Assembly: GCF_013366805.1 (NCBI RefSeq) | Contig: NZ_WQMO01000004.1 | Span: forward strand, 1 to 62,772 | Source of the DNA: Wolbachia endosymbiont of Litomosoides brasiliensis | GTDB taxonomy: Bacteria; Pseudomonadota; Alphaproteobacteria; Rickettsiales; Anaplasmataceae | DNA: 62,772 nucleotides | Direction: 5' to 3' | Shown here: piece after piece, positions 62,564 to 62,772 of the stretch | Layout of the letters: the number at the start of each line of letters is the position of its first letter | How positions within the stretch are numbered: position 1 is the stretch's first letter | Made by a program: the position numbers and the translations under genes | The notes under the pieces: generated by a model | Database searches by the model: none | The model's input: the letters and a program-made list of their open reading frames with translations, nothing else | Told to the model about the DNA's origin: nothing

Positions 62564-62772
62564 ACATTAATCTCATTGTTAAATAATCAAATAAGTAGCA
62601 TTGTAGAGTTGTTTTATTGCGGAGTGAGAAAGAAAAGTAATAAATTTGCACAAGGTGCTCTCAAGCAAGCTAATTGTATTATGGACTTTATTGCACAAAG
62701 CGTTCTGTTTTATATACAACCAAAGTCTCTCAATAGGATTGAGCTCTGGTGAGAGCGATAGTAGGTGTATAA
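62564..62772 (-). mobile_element. IS630-type remnant, right end, continuing off the window
   Basis: Minus-strand copy whose right terminal repeat is at 62564 (worn), reaching the ERLW-coding segment by the end of the window. The rest lies downstream. Confidence 0.8.

Overview
The window is chromosomal DNA of a Wolbachia-type alphaproteobacterial endosymbiont (Rickettsiales, Anaplasmataceae). The evidence is the low-GC sequence, scattered single-copy housekeeping genes with no long operons, a nuoA-nuoB-nuoC-mdh cluster, a COQ9-like ubiquinone gene, hemE lying opposite a tlyC-like CBS gene, short palindromic repeats inside genes, and heavy insertion-sequence decay. The strain or supergroup cannot be told from this stretch alone.

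Layout. 1-7 kb: remnant of an insertion sequence, then ftsH-tilS-pal on the minus strand, divergent from a catalytically degraded M32 carboxypeptidase-like gene and mreB. 7-12 kb: nested IS630-type remnants around mnmA, and a rhuM pseudogene. 12-21 kb: tyrS, rsfS, a frameshifted P-loop kinase, rppH, mutS, rnd and coaE. 21-26 kb: decay zone with an IS remnant, an MFS transporter remnant and a broken YopT-like protease, followed by rsmH and a broken ftsL. 26-33 kb: coq9, murD, a ferredoxin, a DUF2125-like protein, ccmH, an IS remnant and fumC. 34-38 kb: tlyC, the probable replication origin, hemE, aatA and an SMR transporter pseudogene. 38-46 kb: nested IS remnants, elbB, a small lineage-specific gene, a broken ftsI and ispH. 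46-53 kb: tandem amino-acid/polyamine permeases, asd, an IS remnant and mpg. 53-62.7 kb: purF, a PyrK-like fragment, a 5-formyl-THF cyclo-ligase, the mdh-nuoCBA-HIT cluster, murF, an NDUFA9-like reductase, tRNA-Arg and a further IS remnant that runs off the window.

Function. The intact genes cover envelope and precursor synthesis (murD, murF, asd for the DAP branch, ispH, pal, mreB), respiration (nuoABC, mdh, fumC, ferredoxin, coq9, ccmH), haem (hemE), purine and folate (purF, cyclo-ligase), tRNA and ribosome maturation (tilS, mnmA, tyrS, rsmH, rsfS), and DNA/RNA repair or decay (mutS, mpg, rnd, rppH).

The main points of interest are: (1) ftsL and ftsI are both pseudogenes while lipid II synthesis genes and mreB stay intact; (2) a probable oriC lies between tlyC and hemE; (3) mutS, rsmH and murD each carry an in-frame palindromic-repeat insertion; (4) one dead IS630-type family occupies a dozen loci, three of them nested, one of those with an inverted arm pair that looks homogenised by gene conversion; (5) an M32 peptidase has lost its HExxH motif. 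No CRISPR array, prophage or intact novel multi-gene system was seen.
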